A DNA stretch of 64,000 nucleotides from contig CANBTI010000006.1 in assembly GCA_947372355.1 (NCBI GenBank), forward strand, positions 1-64,000, written 5' to 3'. The notes beneath the pieces are model-generated. The model was not told the origin of the DNA, made no database searches, and saw only the letters and a list, made by a program, of their open reading frames with translations. The stretch comes from Bdellovibrionales bacterium (GTDB lineage Bacteria > Bdellovibrionota > UBA1018 > CAIMNF01). Positions 55,889-64,000 of the stretch are shown in pieces. Position 1 is the stretch's first letter. Every line of letters starts with the position of its first letter. Both the position numbers and the translations under genes were made by a program.

Positions 55889-56685
55889 AAAGACCAATTC
55901 CCGCCCTAAATCCCCAAACGCTTTGATCATACTCTAAAAGATTTTCGCCATAGCCTTGAAAAATTTGAAAAACAGTCTTCACTAAAAAAGCACTACTTTT
56001 ACCTTTGATCCGAAGGGTGAGCTCTCGTCCTCCTTGGAGTGGATTCAGATGCGTGGCTCCACCGGGAAAAAATTTTAGAGTTAGATCATTGGAATTGAAG
56101 TATCCATTCATAAAGCCCTCGATACTGGGTGAGGTTAGAGTTCTCAGCATCAAAATTAAATGGAACCCAAGCATGAGTGTTCCAAGTTAGTTTCACATCA
56201 TTTTTGAAGAAAAAAGATTTTTGAAACTTCACCCCAAAGCGATCCCACGAACGGGTGGTTCGATCGCCCATTCCATTTGATTCATGCTCATAACCCACTA
56301 AATCAATTATGGCTTCAGATGGATCATCAAGATGGATGCGATAAAAAAGAGATGGATTATAATCCACATCCCTAAAAGGACTCGATTTTTTAAATAGGTC
56401 CCAAAAAACTTTCTGAGTATAAGCGACATAAAAATCGGTATGGGTAAATATCTTAGCTTTGAAACTTATTTGTGCTTTCACCTCAGGTGCACCCACCAGA
56501 AAATACATGGGTTGATCGTGAGAAAGTTGAATTAAATCTTGATCGATGACTCCAGATTCAGCTGCTGAGCTATTTTGAGAGATCAAAACTAAAAATAAAA
56601 TGGAGAAGATCAAATGACCAAAATGTCCCAGAGGTTTTGAGCAGAAAATACTCAAACCCAACCCATTACCTGTTTGTTTGCACAT
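55887..56685 (-). pseudogene. Outer-membrane phospholipase A (OMPLA), apparently frameshifted
   Basis: NPSLFYR..GYEHESNGMGDRTTRSWDRFGVKFQKSF in ORF 56086-56685; C-terminal LQGGRELTLRIKG..KTVFQIFQGYGENLLEYDQSVWGFRAGIGL in a different frame (55887-56174). Confidence 0.8.
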
Positions 56686-56723
56686 GTTCTAAGATGAGCA
56701 ATAATGATGCCGATGATAGCCTT

Positions 56724-57968
56724 TTACTCCGCAGTACCGATCGATTCAGCTAATAATAATTGAGCAAATTTAAAATCACGACGGTATTGAAGATCTCGTA
56801 ATTTCGTATCAAACAACTTCTCAGTAGCGCTTGCCACATCCAATGAGTTTTTAATCCCACGTTTATACTCTGCTGTGGTGATTTCATAATAACGTTTTGA
56901 ACGATCTAAATTCTTTTCTTCAAGATCAGCTCTAGATCCAATTGTTTTTAGTTTTGAAAAGGCCATCTCGACTTGAACTTTCATTTGTTGCTCTACACGC
57001 TTCATTGTAACTTCAGCTCGATCCATTTCATGAGCTTTACTCACCCGTTCATAATAACTATCAAAACCCGAAAATAAAGGTAATGAAACTTTTAGAAGAA
57101 TTCCAAGAGTCGGTGTTTCTGTTAAAATCCGATCTGCACGCGGTAGATTTCCATAATTTGCCTCAAAATCAGCCTTAGGGAACCAAGATCCTAAGGTTGC
57201 AGAATGAGCAAAGGTTGCGATACTTAGATTTTTTTTAGCTTCAATTAAATCTTCACGTTCATTTTGAGCTTGTGAAATGAGTTCCGATAATTCTTTATTG
57301 ACTGGAACACGATTCAACGCGCCACTAACTTCGATATTAGTATTAGTTTCATCACGGCCTAAAATTCTCAAAAACTCACGCATAGAACTAAGTTTTTCTT
57401 GTTCTAAAAGTAAAAGATCAGAATGCAAAGTGGCTTCTCTCAATTCAAATTCCAAAACGTCAGAATCAGAAGTAATGCCTGCAGCTTTTCGTTTTTCAGC
57501 CATCTTTAATTGAGATTGATTGATTTCGAGTGCCTGAATTTTCAATTTATTCGCTTCTTGAATAAATAATAGATCGTAAAACTGATGAGCCACTTCTCTT
57601 TGAACTCGAACTTTTGTTTTCGCTAAATGAAAATCAGCAAACTCTTGTTCTTTTGATTGAGTTTTAAAAGCGTTAAAATCTTTGCCACCATTGTATAAAT
57701 TATAACGCCCATAAGCGAATGCAAATCCATTTGAAGCATTCGTTTGAGAAGAATGATAAGATTCTGCACCCCCTTCAATACCAATTTCGGGATAATAAAA
57801 GGATCTTGTCTTACCTTTTAATGCAGTTGCTGATTCTAATTTTAAATTCGCCTCCATCACTTCTTTATTGTGAATCATTGCTTCATTTAAAAAATCGGCC
57901 AGAGTAATACTATCGCTTGCCTGAGCAATCATAGAACTGAAAATTAAAATGAATGGTATCTTCCTCAT
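56724..57968 (-). CDS. TolC-family outer-membrane efflux protein
   Basis: SITLADFLNEAMIHNKEVMEANLKLESATALKGKTRSFYYPEIGIEGG; EYKRGIKNSLDVASATEKLFDTKLRDLQYRRDFKFAQLLL. Confidence 0.9.
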   Translation of the reverse strand: MRKIPFILIFSSMIAQASDSITLADFLNEAMIHNKEVMEANLKLESATALKGKTRSFYYPEIGIEGGAESYHSSQTNASNGFAFAYGRYNLYNGGKDFNAFKTQSKEQEFADFHLAKTKVRVQREVAHQFYDLLFIQEANKLKIQALEINQSQLKMAEKRKAAGITSDSDVLEFELREATLHSDLLLLEQEKLSSMREFLRILGRDETNTNIEVSGALNRVPVNKELSELISQAQNEREDLIEAKKNLSIATFAHSATLGSWFPKADFEANYGNLPRADRILTETPTLGILLKVSLPLFSGFDSYYERVSKAHEMDRAEVTMKRVEQQMKVQVEMAFSKLKTIGSRADLEEKNLDRSKRYYEITTAEYKRGIKNSLDVASATEKLFDTKLRDLQYRRDFKFAQLLLAESIGTAE

Positions 57969-57987
57969 GCCGTTCGCCTTTAAACTC

Positions 57988-58389
57988 TTAGTTTTGCGGT
58001 TCTACTTGAAATAAAACTTTTTCGGTCTTACTTTTGTATGAAACTTCTAAAGAAAATGAATAGTGATAAGCGCCTTTAGCATCTACGATTGCTTCATAAT
58101 GATCCCCCACTTGAGATAATTTTACATTTTCTTTCTTTTTCTTCGGAACTTGTGAACTCGCAACCAATTTTACATCATTGGTGGAAATTGCAGTGAGATC
58201 ATGAGTGAGTGGGTATAGTTTAATACCTGAAGCATCACTCACCAGTTCAATATAAAGCTGATTAGTTCCTTTAATCACTCCACCATGAGGCGCTGCAATT
58301 GAACCCGGTGTTTTGTTATGACCTTCGTGTGCAAATGCAGTACCAATAAACGCCAAACTCATTACCAACATCATTATTTTTTGTTTCAT
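57988..58389 (-). CDS. Small periplasmic protein of metal-efflux operon (HGG motif)
   Basis: Signal peptide; AHEGHNK...APHGGVIKGTNQLYIELV. Confidence 0.7.
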   Translation of the reverse strand: MKQKIMMLVMSLAFIGTAFAHEGHNKTPGSIAAPHGGVIKGTNQLYIELVSDASGIKLYPLTHDLTAISTNDVKLVASSQVPKKKKENVKLSQVGDHYEAIVDAKGAYHYSFSLEVSYKSKTEKVLFQVEPQN

Positions 58390-58391
58390 AC

Positions 58392-61300
58392 TTAATGACC
58401 TCCATCATGTGATTGTTTTAATATTACCTTTGTAGATTGAATTGCTTTTTCCGCTGAATTTTTACCAAAATAGAAAAATAAAGAGGGAGTAACCACCATA
58501 TCCAGGAGTGTTGAACTAAATAAGCCTCCCACGATCACTACCGCCATAGGATGAAGAATCTCTTTCCCCGGTTGTCCTTTAGACAAAACTAATGGAATCA
58601 ATGCAAGAGAAGCAGTTAACGCGGTCATGAGTACAGGAACTAGCCGCTCCAATGATCCACGAATCACCATCTCTTTTGAAAACTTTTCACCTTCATTTTT
58701 CATCAAATGCAGATAATGACTAATCATCATGATTCCATTACGACTAGAAATTCCACAAAGAGTGATAAACGCAACTAGAGTGGCAACTGAAAAAATTCGA
58801 TCCGATAAGAATATCGCAATTAAACTTCCAATGAGTGCCATTGGAATATTAAGCATGATTTGAAAGGCAATAAAGTTAGATTTAAAATGAGCATACAAAA
58901 CCAGGAAAATTCCCAACAGTGAAAACATTCCTAAAAGAAGAATTAATCGAGAAGCTTTTTGTTGACTCTCAAATTGCCCACCGATTTCAATAAAATATCC
59001 ATTGGGAAGTCTAACATTAGCACTCAGATTGGCTTTTATTTCTTCTACTAGGCTATTTAAATCTCTTCCAGAAGCGTTTGCTTGTACCACTATTCTTCTT
59101 TGAACATTTTCATGATTAATAATGTTCTGACCAGTCGATTCGTAAACGTCAGCAATTTTTTCTAGTGAAATCTTACTGCCATCTGGCATGATCTTCATTG
59201 TCGTTTTCTTCATTAATTCAATATTGGAACGAGACTGATCATCAAAACGCATGAACACGTTGAAAATTCTTTGGTTTTCTAAAACCTGAGCTACCACTTC
59301 CCCTTTAAGAGCCATTTCTAAAGTTGAAGCAAGATCCCCTAAAACAATTCCATATTTAGCTGCTTCTTCTCTCAACAATTGAATTTTAATTTGTGGAACC
59401 AGCACTTGCTGTTCAGATTGTAGATCCACTAACCCCTTTGTTCCCTGAATAGCATGTTGAATTTCAGCCGCTTTTAATCGTAATACAGCTAGATCTGGTC
59501 CAAATAACTTGATGGCGATTTGTGCTCTGACTCCTGATAAAAGATGATCCAATCGATGAGAAATTGGCTGGCCAATATTCACAAATACACCTGGGATGGA
59601 TTCAAGTTTTTTACGCATTTCATCTAAAACTACATCTCTCGTTCTTTGAGAAGTTTTAAAATCAACATCAATTTCTGAAGAATGAACGCCTTCTGCATGT
59701 TCATCTAATTCAGCTCTTCCGGTTCTTCTCGCTACCGATTTTACTTCAGGCACACTGAGCATTAACTGCTCAGCCTTGGTCCCCAATTCATTTGATGCTT
59801 CCAGAGAGATACCCGGTGCTGCAAGTAAACTCACCGTAGCAGTACCTTCGTTAAATTTTGGTAAGAAATCTTTACCAATGAACGGGATTAAAGCTAAAGA
59901 ACAAAAGAAAATCACTGTAGCGATCACCATGATCATTTTTGGATGATCGAGTGCCCTCATTAAAACTTTTCGATCCCAATGTTTCAACCATTTTACTAAT
60001 CTGCTATCTTCATGTTGAAAAATCTTTTGCTTGGAAAAAAGATAAGAACAAAGCACAGGAGTAACAGTGAGTGAAACCAGAAGCGACGCCAATAACGAAA
60101 TAATATAGGCTATTCCAAGAGGAATAAATAAGCGACCTTCGATACCACTGAGATAAAAAAGTGGAATAAAAACTAAAACAACAATGATGGTTGCAAAAAC
60201 AATTGAATTTCTCACCTCAGATGAAGCGTTATAAATTACCTGTAAAGTGGATTGAGGTTTTTCCTTTTTTTGATTTTCTCGTAATCTACGATAAATGTTT
60301 TCAACATCCACTACAGCATCATCCACCAACTCTCCAATGGCAACAGCAAGGCCCCCCAGAGTCATGGTATTTACTGAGATTCCAAAATATTTCATCACGA
60401 TGGCAGTGAGAACAAATGATAATGGTATTGCGGTTAAAGTGACTGCAGTAGTTCTAAAATTCAACAGAAAAATAAATAAAACAATCATCACAAGTACAGC
60501 ACCATCACGGAGTGCTTCTTTTACATTGGCGATTGCTGATTCAATAAAGTTTGCCTGCTTGAACAACTCCCTTTCAAGAACCACTCCTTTGGTGAAACTT
60601 TTAGAAATATCATTTAAAACTCGATCAATTTCTTTGGTGAGCTCAACCGTATTTGCACCCGGTTGTTTTTGAATACTCACGATCACCGCAGGAGCTCCAT
60701 TCACGGAAGCATCCCCCCGTTTAATTTGGGCTCCAATTTTTACTTCAGCTACTTCTTTTACCAAAACAGGTCTGCCGAGATGATAACCCACTACAGAATT
60801 ACGGATATCCTCTTCTGATCGAACCGTTCCAATATTTCGAATCAAAAATTCTTTTTGATCCACATCGATAAATCCACCCGTCGTGTTTTGACTCAAGTGA
60901 GTTAAACTATGTTGCACATCTTCTAAAGAGAGACGAAACTGTTGAAGTTTTTCAGCAGAAAGTAAAAGCTGAAATTGCTTTACCCCTCCACCAATTGAAA
61001 TCACTTGGGCCACTCCAGGAACACTGAGTAATCGAGGTCTGATCACCCAATCAGCGATCGTTCTGAGTTGAATGGGATCAATATTTTTATCCGTGGATGA
61101 AAGGCCCAAGAGTTGGATCTCACCCATAATGGATGCAATCGGTCCCATTACTGGAGTAATTTCTTTAGGTAACTTTTCTTTTGCTATAGAAAGCTTCTCC
61201 GCAACTAATTGTCGATTGCGATAAATATCGGTTCCCCAAGCAAATTCTAAATAGATTACAGAAAGACCAATTCCCGATGAAGAGCGCACTCTCTCCACAC

Positions 61301-61532
61301 CTGGCAAACCATTGAGTACGGTTTCAAGTGGCAAGGTCACTAATGTTTCCACTTCTTCAGGAGCCATGCCTGAAGCTTCGGTCATAATATTCACAGTGGG
61401 GCGATTGAGATCCGGGAAAACATCAACAGGAAGATTCACGATCACGTAACCACCATAAGCAGTTAAAAAAGCCGTCATCACAACGACTAAGAGCCTATGA
61501 GTTAATGAAAATCGAATCACTCGATCAAGCAT
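58392..61532 (-). CDS. CusA/CzcA-family heavy-metal RND efflux pump
   Basis: 1046 aa; LPVDVFPDLNRPTVNIMTEASGMAPEEVETLVTLPLE; GGLAVAIGELVDDAVVDVENIYRRL; TLCGISSRNGIMMISHY. Confidence 0.94.
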   Translation of the reverse strand: MLDRVIRFSLTHRLLVVVMTAFLTAYGGYVIVNLPVDVFPDLNRPTVNIMTEASGMAPEEVETLVTLPLETVLNGLPGVERVRSSSGIGLSVIYLEFAWGTDIYRNRQLVAEKLSIAKEKLPKEITPVMGPIASIMGEIQLLGLSSTDKNIDPIQLRTIADWVIRPRLLSVPGVAQVISIGGGVKQFQLLLSAEKLQQFRLSLEDVQHSLTHLSQNTTGGFIDVDQKEFLIRNIGTVRSEEDIRNSVVGYHLGRPVLVKEVAEVKIGAQIKRGDASVNGAPAVIVSIQKQPGANTVELTKEIDRVLNDISKSFTKGVVLERELFKQANFIESAIANVKEALRDGAVLVMIVLFIFLLNFRTTAVTLTAIPLSFVLTAIVMKYFGISVNTMTLGGLAVAIGELVDDAVVDVENIYRRLRENQKKEKPQSTLQVIYNASSEVRNSIVFATIIVVLVFIPLFYLSGIEGRLFIPLGIAYIISLLASLLVSLTVTPVLCSYLFSKQKIFQHEDSRLVKWLKHWDRKVLMRALDHPKMIMVIATVIFFCSLALIPFIGKDFLPKFNEGTATVSLLAAPGISLEASNELGTKAEQLMLSVPEVKSVARRTGRAELDEHAEGVHSSEIDVDFKTSQRTRDVVLDEMRKKLESIPGVFVNIGQPISHRLDHLLSGVRAQIAIKLFGPDLAVLRLKAAEIQHAIQGTKGLVDLQSEQQVLVPQIKIQLLREEAAKYGIVLGDLASTLEMALKGEVVAQVLENQRIFNVFMRFDDQSRSNIELMKKTTMKIMPDGSKISLEKIADVYESTGQNIINHENVQRRIVVQANASGRDLNSLVEEIKANLSANVRLPNGYFIEIGGQFESQQKASRLILLLGMFSLLGIFLVLYAHFKSNFIAFQIMLNIPMALIGSLIAIFLSDRIFSVATLVAFITLCGISSRNGIMMISHYLHLMKNEGEKFSKEMVIRGSLERLVPVLMTALTASLALIPLVLSKGQPGKEILHPMAVVIVGGLFSSTLLDMVVTPSLFFYFGKNSAEKAIQSTKVILKQSHDGGH

Positions 61533-61542
61533 GTTAGATATC

Positions 61543-61941
61543 CTATTTTTTAAGCATCAAAGGCAATTCATACACAGCGTCTTCACCTTTATTTTTTAAT
61601 CGGTGAGCAGTAATTTTAATGGTTCCACTTTCGCCAAAAACAGTATTGGGTGCACTACACTCAAAGTGTCCTTGTATGGGTTTACAATTTAGATCAATCG
61701 TTTTGCCTTGATTGATAAATTTAACTTTTACGCCTGAATTTTTAACCATTGGATTTTTCCAATTGATATCGAGCAAATAAATACTCAAGGTAGTTGGGGT
61801 TTTTAATACTAATTCTGTATGAAAGGCGCCCGGCATTCTAATAAATCCACCATGAGGCCCCGCGATATCCTCGCCATGAGCGAAGGCATTGGAAGAAAAT
61901 GTGGTTAAAACCATAAATAAAAAAAGAATTATTTTATCCAT
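61543..61941 (-). CDS. Small periplasmic protein of metal-efflux operon (HGG motif)
   Basis: Signal peptide; AHGEDIAGPHGGFIRMPGAFHTELVLKTPTTLSIYLLD. Confidence 0.7.
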   Translation of the reverse strand: MDKIILFLFMVLTTFSSNAFAHGEDIAGPHGGFIRMPGAFHTELVLKTPTTLSIYLLDINWKNPMVKNSGVKVKFINQGKTIDLNCKPIQGHFECSAPNTVFGESGTIKITAHRLKNKGEDAVYELPLMLKK

Positions 61942-62000
61942 TTATTAAGTTTAGCACCTAATTCTGTGCTAACAAAAAATAATTAAGCTGCACAATCTCT

Positions 62001-62022
62001 ATCTATGATCTAGATCATAGAT
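62001..62022. promoter_or_regulatory. 22-bp perfect palindrome ATCTATGATCTAGATCATAGAT containing TGA-N6-TCA (Crp/Fnr-type site)
   Basis: Read directly, in the divergent intergenic region upstream of the Crp/Fnr gene. Confidence 0.75.
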
Positions 62023-62034
62023 ATGTTATAAATA

Positions 62035-62778
62035 TTGGAATATATTAATAAAATGACTCTAGCCGTTCCTGCCGAAATACTCGCAATTCTAAAAGAAGAT
62101 CAATCTTTTTCACAAATGAATGAAAAAACAATTCGGGCATTAGCTTCATGTGCGGTGATTGGGAAATACAAGCATAATCAATATTTATGGAAGTATGGCG
62201 ATCAAGGAGATCACTGCACTTTGGTTACTTCAGGCTTAATTGAAGTGACCAGACCCACTGGTGATGAAGAAGATACCTGCATGGGTATTTTTGGAAAAGG
62301 CGATGTGATTGGATTATCTGCATTTTTGCATAAAATAAATTTTCCAGGCAGCGCTAAAGCTTTAGATGATTCAAAAACCATAAAATTTTATCTCAGCGCA
62401 CTCAACGATATACCAGACAATAAAATCATTCTTCAAGATCTCTCTTCCTGGATGAGAGAAAGAATCCTTGCTCATGAACATATACTTCGTGAAAAAATCG
62501 ATATCATCACAGCTGGTACAATTGAAAATCGTTTACGCGAATTATTCAAACACCTGCTCAGACGTTTTGGAAATATTAAAAGTGGATTCAAGTACGAAAT
62601 AAAAATTAAACTGACAAAAAGCAAAGCAGCAAAAATAATGGGAATTCGGAACGAAACTGCTATTCGATTAATCAATGATTGGCAAAAACGAAATCTGATC
62701 AAGTGGGAAGAGGATAAAATCATCATTCATAATTTAGAAATGATTGATCGGCTCATTATGCAAAAACGCTCTAAATAA
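62035..62778 (+). CDS. Crp/Fnr-family transcriptional regulator
   Basis: cNMP domain YLWKYGDQGDHCTLVTSGLIEVTR...GKGDVIGLSAFL; C-terminal HTH SKAAKIMGIRNETAIRLINDWQKRNLI. Start may be TTG 62035 or ATG 62053. Confidence 0.88.
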   Translation: MEYINKMTLAVPAEILAILKEDQSFSQMNEKTIRALASCAVIGKYKHNQYLWKYGDQGDHCTLVTSGLIEVTRPTGDEEDTCMGIFGKGDVIGLSAFLHKINFPGSAKALDDSKTIKFYLSALNDIPDNKIILQDLSSWMRERILAHEHILREKIDIITAGTIENRLRELFKHLLRRFGNIKSGFKYEIKIKLTKSKAAKIMGIRNETAIRLINDWQKRNLIKWEEDKIIIHNLEMIDRLIMQKRSK

Positions 62779-62831
62779 AAAAAGGGCTCTAGGCTTTCGC
62801 CAAGAACCCTTCCGTTACAACAACCACAATC

Positions 62832-64000
62832 TTACAAATTAACTTCCATTTGAGCATAATAAAATGTTGGATTTACGCTACCAAACTGATCTTTAAAGTA
62901 TGCACCAGAGTTAAACAAGGAAACTCCTCCAGTAAACTTAAGTTCTTTTGATGCTTGATAAACCATCGTTAAATCAAATTCTGAGCCCACTTCGCTGGAA
63001 GCAGAAGAAGATGTCCATGCACTACCGCCCGCTTTAATCAAATTAGCTCCGGTATCAACACGAGTGAAACTATGAAAATCAAGTTTAGCCTTAAGACGAT
63101 CAGAAACTTGTGCTTCAGTGTGAATGACAAAACCAGAAATATTTTTTCTGCCTAAAAGATCAGCATAACCCAACCATTTATGAACAGTTGGATAAAGTTG
63201 ATTATATGTTTTTCCAGCAGTAAAATACTCGAAGGCTAAACGTGGTTTAATCGAATGTTCGAAAGTATAACCAGCTTCAGCATCAACTTGATAATTCGTT
63301 GTTTCAGTGAATGCGTTACCAAATTCTTTAGTGTATTCCCCGCGATAATCAAAACCACTGAATTTAGATGCTGCTCTGATACCGGCTGCACCTAATTGAG
63401 TTGGCAATGCACCAGTTGCATCACTTTGATAAAGAACATAAAGATCTAAATTATTTAAATAATTACCAAAATTCAAGTTATTATATAAGCCGTAAAAATT
63501 TACATCACCTGCAACAGGAGCTGTCGCTGTAGATGAATTATTTTCTGTTATTTTACTTGCAAATATATCTGTCCAGCCAATACCGGTTATAAAACGGGTA
63601 TAGAAAGCATCAAAACTTCTACCAGTATTATTCCAATCTAGAGCACCCACTACCAATTCATCACCGTAAGAAACGATCATTCTTCCAGCTTTAAAACTAA
63701 ACCAATCATTTGGATGATAGTTTGCATAGGCTTCATGCACATTAAATGTAGGATCAGTAGTTGTTCCACTAGTTCCTGTTTTCGTATTCGCAGCAGCACC
63801 AGATGTTACAAAATTCGCCTCACCCAATACTTTAGAAAATTGTGGAGTGAAGATCACTTCTAACGAGGGATCACGTGTAAATTTAATCTGAGGTCTTACT
63901 CTCAAGCTGGTATAATCTCGATCGGTAAACATATCCGTTTTATTATCACCTTCTGCACGAACTCTAAAATTTCCGCTTACAGAAATACTCTGATCATCAG
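62832..64000 (-). CDS. Porin/outer-membrane beta-barrel protein, partial (open to window end)
   Basis: RVRPQIKFTRDPSLEVIFTPQFSKVLGEANF...GRMIVSYGDELVVGALDWNNTGRSFDAFYTRF; frame remains open from 63932 to 64000 (DDQSISVSGNFRVRAEGDNKTD). Confidence 0.75.
   Translation of the reverse strand, partial: DDQSISVSGNFRVRAEGDNKTDMFTDRDYTSLRVRPQIKFTRDPSLEVIFTPQFSKVLGEANFVTSGAAANTKTGTSGTTTDPTFNVHEAYANYHPNDWFSFKAGRMIVSYGDELVVGALDWNNTGRSFDAFYTRFITGIGWTDIFASKITENNSSTATAPVAGDVNFYGLYNNLNFGNYLNNLDLYVLYQSDATGALPTQLGAAGIRAASKFSGFDYRGEYTKEFGNAFTETTNYQVDAEAGYTFEHSIKPRLAFEYFTAGKTYNQLYPTVHKWLGYADLLGRKNISGFVIHTEAQVSDRLKAKLDFHSFTRVDTGANLIKAGGSAWTSSSASSEVGSEFDLTMVYQASKELKFTGGVSLFNSGAYFKDQFGSVNPTFYYAQMEVNL

Noticed and set aside
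62777-62810. Hairpin AAGGGCTCTAGGC-TTT-GCCAAGAACCCTT as terminator of the Crp/Fnr gene
   Set aside because: Two mismatched pairs and no clear T-tract on either strand beyond the stem; plausible but weak.

Overview
This is an AT-rich bacterial chromosome segment. The gene content (secreted and outer-membrane proteins, CheX-like duplication, TonB-independent beta-barrels) suggests a Bdellovibrionota/Oligoflexia-type deltaproteobacterial relative, but that assignment is inference. Most of it is ordinary chromosome: Moco biosynthesis (moaA, fused moaC-mogA), SNF2 helicase, Xer recombinase, trpS-scpA-scpB, an RsuA-type pseudouridine synthase converging on an RRM protein, fMet and two Arg tRNAs, an HPF-cold-shock fusion, CheX-like, OmpA, a partial leucine-degradation cluster (hydratase, biotin carboxylase, BCCP, HMG-CoA lyase), and a TolC/CusA efflux operon with a divergent Crp/Fnr regulator. 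Two accessory zones stand out. (1) At 3.9-6.0 kb, next to tRNA-Arg(UCU), there are two ORF6N-domain genes and one decayed copy. Each carries a 27-nt palindrome (13-bp arms, 1-nt centre) at the same codon position, and the arms of the two better-preserved copies differ by fully compensatory changes. (2) An approximately 9-kb integrative element (46877-55888) sits at a tRNA-Arg(CCU) 3' end, bounded by an 11-bp direct repeat GGCCGCCATTT. It encodes a tyrosine integrase, an excisionase-like protein, a replication-relaxation-like protein, a type IIG-like restriction-modification enzyme and an unassigned three-gene operon. That operon contains a HEPN-like protein and is separated from the mobility genes by a candidate promoter-to-terminator small RNA. 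The three-gene operon plus small RNA, and the ORF6N palindromes, are the best candidates for undescribed biology.
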